A stretch of 64,000 nt of DNA from assembly GCA_027483645.1 (NCBI GenBank), contig JAIXUD010000009.1, positions 428,814 to 492,813 on the forward strand. Direction: 5' to 3'. The position numbers were made by a program, and so were the translations under genes. The DNA comes from Sphingobacteriales bacterium. GTDB lineage: Bacteria > Bacteroidota > Bacteroidia > Chitinophagales > CAIOSU01. The notes beneath the pieces are model-generated. The model was not told the DNA's origin and ran no database searches. It was given only the letters and a program-made list of their open reading frames with translations. Below are positions 61,718-64,000 of the stretch, piece after piece (within the stretch, counting starts at the first letter, position 1; each line of letters begins with the position of its first letter).

Positions 61718-62071
61718 ATGCCCGACTTTATCTATGATAACAAGGTGTTTTACAATCCAGTAGAATTTGCGCTACACTTTATTGGAGGCACTTGGAAAAT
61801 GCCCATACTATGGAGGTTAAACCAAAAGATGATGAGGTACGGCGAGCTGAAGAAGGCCATACCGCATATAACCCATAAAATGCTGTCAAGCCAGTTGCGG
61901 GAGTTGGAAACGCATGGGTACATTTCTAGGAAGGCTTACCCCGTAGTACCCCCCAAAGTAGAATATACCATTACTGAAAAAGGCGAGGAGGCTATGCCTA
62001 TTATAGAGGCAATAAGAACTTATGGGCTGAAGCTTATAGCAGAAACTGAATCGGACCATCCAATAAAATAA
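61718..62071 (+). CDS. HxlR family transcriptional regulator lacking the N-terminal Cys
   Basis: A 117-residue winged-helix regulator. The family pattern is clear: FIGGTWKMPILWRLNQKMMRYGELKKAIPHITHKMLSSQLRELE (22-65, in parts) and the wing VVPPKVEYTITEKGE. HxlR proteins usually have a Cys in C-P-V-E near the start, which serves as thiol sensor in HypR/YodB-type members; here it is Asn13 (NPVE), so a different signal is likely. The gene is divergent from the DJ-1/PfpI operon and has its own good promoter. It probably represses that operon and itself. Confidence 0.93.
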   Translation: MPDFIYDNKVFYNPVEFALHFIGGTWKMPILWRLNQKMMRYGELKKAIPHITHKMLSSQLRELETHGYISRKAYPVVPPKVEYTITEKGEEAMPIIEAIRTYGLKLIAETESDHPIK

Positions 62072-62141
62072 ACTAATCAGCTAGGATTGGCGAGCTGCGA
62101 CAAATAGCCTCTTATACCCTACGGTGATGATAAGGCATGAT

Positions 62142-62175
62142 GGCGTTTCTTAGGCGATGAGGCTTAAGGCAGCGG
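62142..62175 (-). repeat. GCTGCCTTAAGCCT family, short copy
   Basis: On the minus strand CCGCTGCCTTAAGCCTCATC, then GCCTAAGAAACGCC; it matches the start of the 12899 arm and diverges further on. Confidence 0.55.
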
Positions 62176-62191
62176 AGGAACCATCGACCAT

Positions 62192-63139
62192 TCAATTGGA
62201 GCTAACCTTACCTACCCCTTTCTTAGTTTGTTTTACTTTTTTTATGCTGCCGTCGGGTTCATAGTAAAGTTTATCTACGCATACCGAGCGGCGGTACCAG
62301 CGTTTCAATAGCCCCAAGCGCATCGCCCACGGATGCTTTTTGAAAAACAATGCGGAATTGTGATAGAAGATATACCACTCCTCGTGGTACTGTACTATGC
62401 TGTGGTGGTTGTTGCCGCTGCTCACCTTGCCCAGCATCACGCCTTGATACTGGAACGGGCCATAGGGGCTATCACTGGTAGCATACAATATTTTTCGGTT
62501 GCCTGAGTAGCTCAGGTAGTATTTGCCGTTATATTTATGTATCCAAGCGGCTTCAAAAAAATCCTTGGCACCGTCAATTATCCGCACAGTATCGCTAAAC
62601 GAAACCATGTCGTCGTTCAGTTTTACAATGTTCACATGGTTTTGCCCGAAGACAAGATAGGGGGTGCCATCATCATCCATAAATATGGTCGGGTCAATGA
62701 GGCCGTTGGTAGCCACTACCCCCGGTGTTTCGCGGCTAATGAGGGGCTTGCCCAACGCGTCGGTAAAGGGGCCCGTGGGCTTATCGGCAACTGCCACGCC
62801 TATATAGTCCTTATCCGTAGGGAAGTAGAAGTAGTACTTGCCGTTGTGGTATTGGCAATCGGGTGCCCATGCCCATTTGGTGGCCCAAGTAATACTATCC
62901 AAGCAGAGTGCCACGCCATGATCGGTCCAGTTCACCATATCGGTAGTGCTCAGCACATGCCAATCATCCATAGTAAACCATCGCGCGTCATCCCTGTCGT
63001 GCGAGGGATATATGTAAAGTGTATCCTTAAAAACATGTGCCGATGGGTCGGCAGTGTAGATGTGGGTAACAATAGGGTTTTGGCCAAAGCAATATAGCGG
63101 CAGCAGAAAGTAGATAATTATAATAACAATGCCTTTCAT
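62192..63139 (-). CDS. Glycoside hydrolase family 43 protein
   Basis: A 315-residue secreted glycosidase. Signal peptide: MKGIVIIIIYFLLPLYCFGQ; a TTG three codons upstream is an alternative start. The five-bladed propeller of GH43 is shown by the catalytic base Asp31 in YTADPSAHVF, the pKa modulator Asp149 in IDPTIFMDDDG and the acid Glu196 in DFFEAAW. Members cleave alpha-L-arabinofuranosides or beta-xylosides (or galactan in some). Extracytoplasmic location fits polysaccharide use, but no SusC/SusD pair is adjacent. The C-terminal tail is very basic (KKVKQTKKG). Confidence 0.92.
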   Translation of the reverse strand: MKGIVIIIIYFLLPLYCFGQNPIVTHIYTADPSAHVFKDTLYIYPSHDRDDARWFTMDDWHVLSTTDMVNWTDHGVALCLDSITWATKWAWAPDCQYHNGKYYFYFPTDKDYIGVAVADKPTGPFTDALGKPLISRETPGVVATNGLIDPTIFMDDDGTPYLVFGQNHVNIVKLNDDMVSFSDTVRIIDGAKDFFEAAWIHKYNGKYYLSYSGNRKILYATSDSPYGPFQYQGVMLGKVSSGNNHHSIVQYHEEWYIFYHNSALFFKKHPWAMRLGLLKRWYRRSVCVDKLYYEPDGSIKKVKQTKKGVGKVSSN

Positions 63140-63211
63140 TGCCAGCAATGGTTAAATAAAAATGGGCAAACAACTAACCAATCAACCGATTAACTAATAA
63201 CCAATTAACAG

Positions 63212-64000
63212 TTAAACAGCTTGCCCACGCGCTTTCAGAAACTGGCGCTTGTACTGCTTATCGTCCACTATCATTTTGCTGATGATTTCGTGCATTACTT
63301 CGGTGGTGCCGGCGCCGATGGTCATCAAGCGGGTATCGCGCCAGGCACGGGCAAGGCCGTAGTCTTCATGGTAGCCCCAGCCGCCATGTATCTGTATGGC
63401 ATCGTGTATTACTTTTAGGCTCTCTTCGCTCACGAAGGCTTTGGCCATGGTGATGGTTTGGATGGCCTCGGGGCCTTTCTCCAAGAACTCCTCCACCGCA
63501 CGGAAGGCAAACGAGCGGCAAGCCTCAACGGTTATGGCCATTTGTGCCATTTTGTGGCGCAACACTTGGAATTTGCCAATCTGGCGGCCAAATGCTTCAC
63601 GCTCTTTGCTGTACTGTATCGCTTTGCCCAGCGCCCATTCGGCGGCATAAGTGCCCATTACGGCAGCTATTAAGCGCTCCTCTTGTATGTTGTTCATTAG
63701 GTAGTAGAACCCAAAGTCTTTCTCGCCTAACAGATTTTCTTTAGGAACTACACAATTTTCAAAATACAACTGCCCAGTATCGCTAGTATGCATACCAAGC
63801 TTGTTATGCACCGGCACTGCCGAAAAGCCTGGGGTGTTGGTATCAAAAATCAGCAGGCTTAGGTTGTGGCCAGGGCCAGTGCGGGTTACCAATACTATAA
63901 AGTCGGCCATGGTGCCGTTGGTAATCCACATTTTAGAGCCATTTACCACAAAATGGTCGCCCATATCATCGGCTTTGGTAATGATGCCACCCACGTCGCT
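63212..64000 (-). CDS. Acyl-CoA dehydrogenase, C-terminal part (gene leaves the window)
   Basis: The last 262 codons of an acyl-CoA dehydrogenase are visible; the N-terminus lies past the right edge. The frame begins SDVGGI, the FAD/substrate loop typical of the middle domain, followed by GSKMWITNGTMADFIVLVTR, then the C-terminal four-helix domain with ERLIAAVMGTYAAEWALGKA and QYSKEREAFGRQIGKFQVLR. QIHGGWGYHEDYGLARAWRDTRLM with GAGTTEVMHEIISK ends it. The catalytic base of the short-chain type is not identified with certainty; the Glu in GTTEVM near the end is the candidate. It likely works in fatty acid or branched amino acid breakdown. Confidence 0.93.
   Translation of the reverse strand, partial: SDVGGIITKADDMGDHFVVNGSKMWITNGTMADFIVLVTRTGPGHNLSLLIFDTNTPGFSAVPVHNKLGMHTSDTGQLYFENCVVPKENLLGEKDFGFYYLMNNIQEERLIAAVMGTYAAEWALGKAIQYSKEREAFGRQIGKFQVLRHKMAQMAITVEACRSFAFRAVEEFLEKGPEAIQTITMAKAFVSEESLKVIHDAIQIHGGWGYHEDYGLARAWRDTRLMTIGAGTTEVMHEIISKMIVDDKQYKRQFLKARGQAV

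Overview
The window comes from a chromosome of the phylum Bacteroidota. Four lines of evidence agree: several promoters fit the Bacteroidota consensus (TTTG, 17-23 nt, TAnnTTTG); six proteins carry type IX secretion (T9SS) or gliding-type C-terminal sorting domains; a PorP/SprF family protein is present; and there are SprB-type and PKD repeats, CarbopepD-regulatory-like domains and a short Crp/Fnr regulator of the kind common in this phylum. The organism below phylum level cannot be fixed from the sequence. A Chitinophagia- or Saprospiria-like lineage is a guess. I saw no tRNA, rRNA, CRISPR array, transposase or phage gene.

Layout. 1-5 kb: an unrecognised partial gene, valS, a 52-residue lipoprotein and a stand-alone clpP. 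4.8-8.3 kb: exported proteins, including two tandem paralogues with an N-terminal four-cysteine motif, a membrane segment and a periplasmic CarbopepD-like domain. 8.6-11.2 kb: a leftward set (flavin amine oxidase, small outer-membrane protein, Crp-like regulator) bracketed by a direct repeat. 11.4-16.5 kb: a T9SS-exported repeat protein, then the operon tig-clpP-clpX. 17-28.7 kb: fabH, queA, an ABC permease, another T9SS cargo, an unknown gene, an NMO-family flavoprotein, an acyl-CoA ligase and a LEA-like protein. 28.9-34.6 kb: a 1904-residue PKD/Ig-like surface protein. 35-43.5 kb: purT, then a gliding/adhesin-type operon (SprB-repeat adhesin, PorP/SprF protein, PorE-like OmpA protein). 43.6-49.3 kb: a secreted unknown and the tight operon panB - M1 peptidase - hydroxyacyl-CoA dehydrogenase - GNAT. 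50-56 kb: a beta-helix T9SS cargo, a signal recognition particle RNA gene on the minus strand, an RND/MMPL exporter and a propeller lipoprotein. 56-64 kb: lepA; a four-gene operon (DJ-1/PfpI, DUF481-like barrel, bestrophin-like channel, NADP oxidoreductase) divergent from an HxlR regulator; a GH43 glycosidase; and a partial acyl-CoA dehydrogenase.

How the genes fit together. Housekeeping functions (translation: valS, queA, lepA, SRP RNA; proteostasis: tig, two clpP, clpX; lipid, CoA and purine metabolism: fabH, acyl-CoA ligase, acyl-CoA dehydrogenase, panB, purT) are interleaved with cell-surface genes that depend on T9SS. The adhesin operon at 36.5-43.5 kb resembles the known sprB-sprF arrangement.

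The spacers between genes are unusually rich in dispersed, mostly palindromic repeats. At least six families recur in the window and some form MITE-like inverted-repeat elements of 140-280 bp. One repeat supplies the -33 region of the valS promoter. Several genes (valS, fabH, lepA and the gene at 21006) have a TAnnTTTG-like element only 6-8 nt before the ATG, which suggests leaderless or nearly leaderless mRNAs. The most intriguing candidates for undescribed biology are the Cys4/membrane/CarbopepD tandem paralogues, the HxlR-linked bestrophin operon, and an SRP RNA whose apical loop lacks the usual GGAA.
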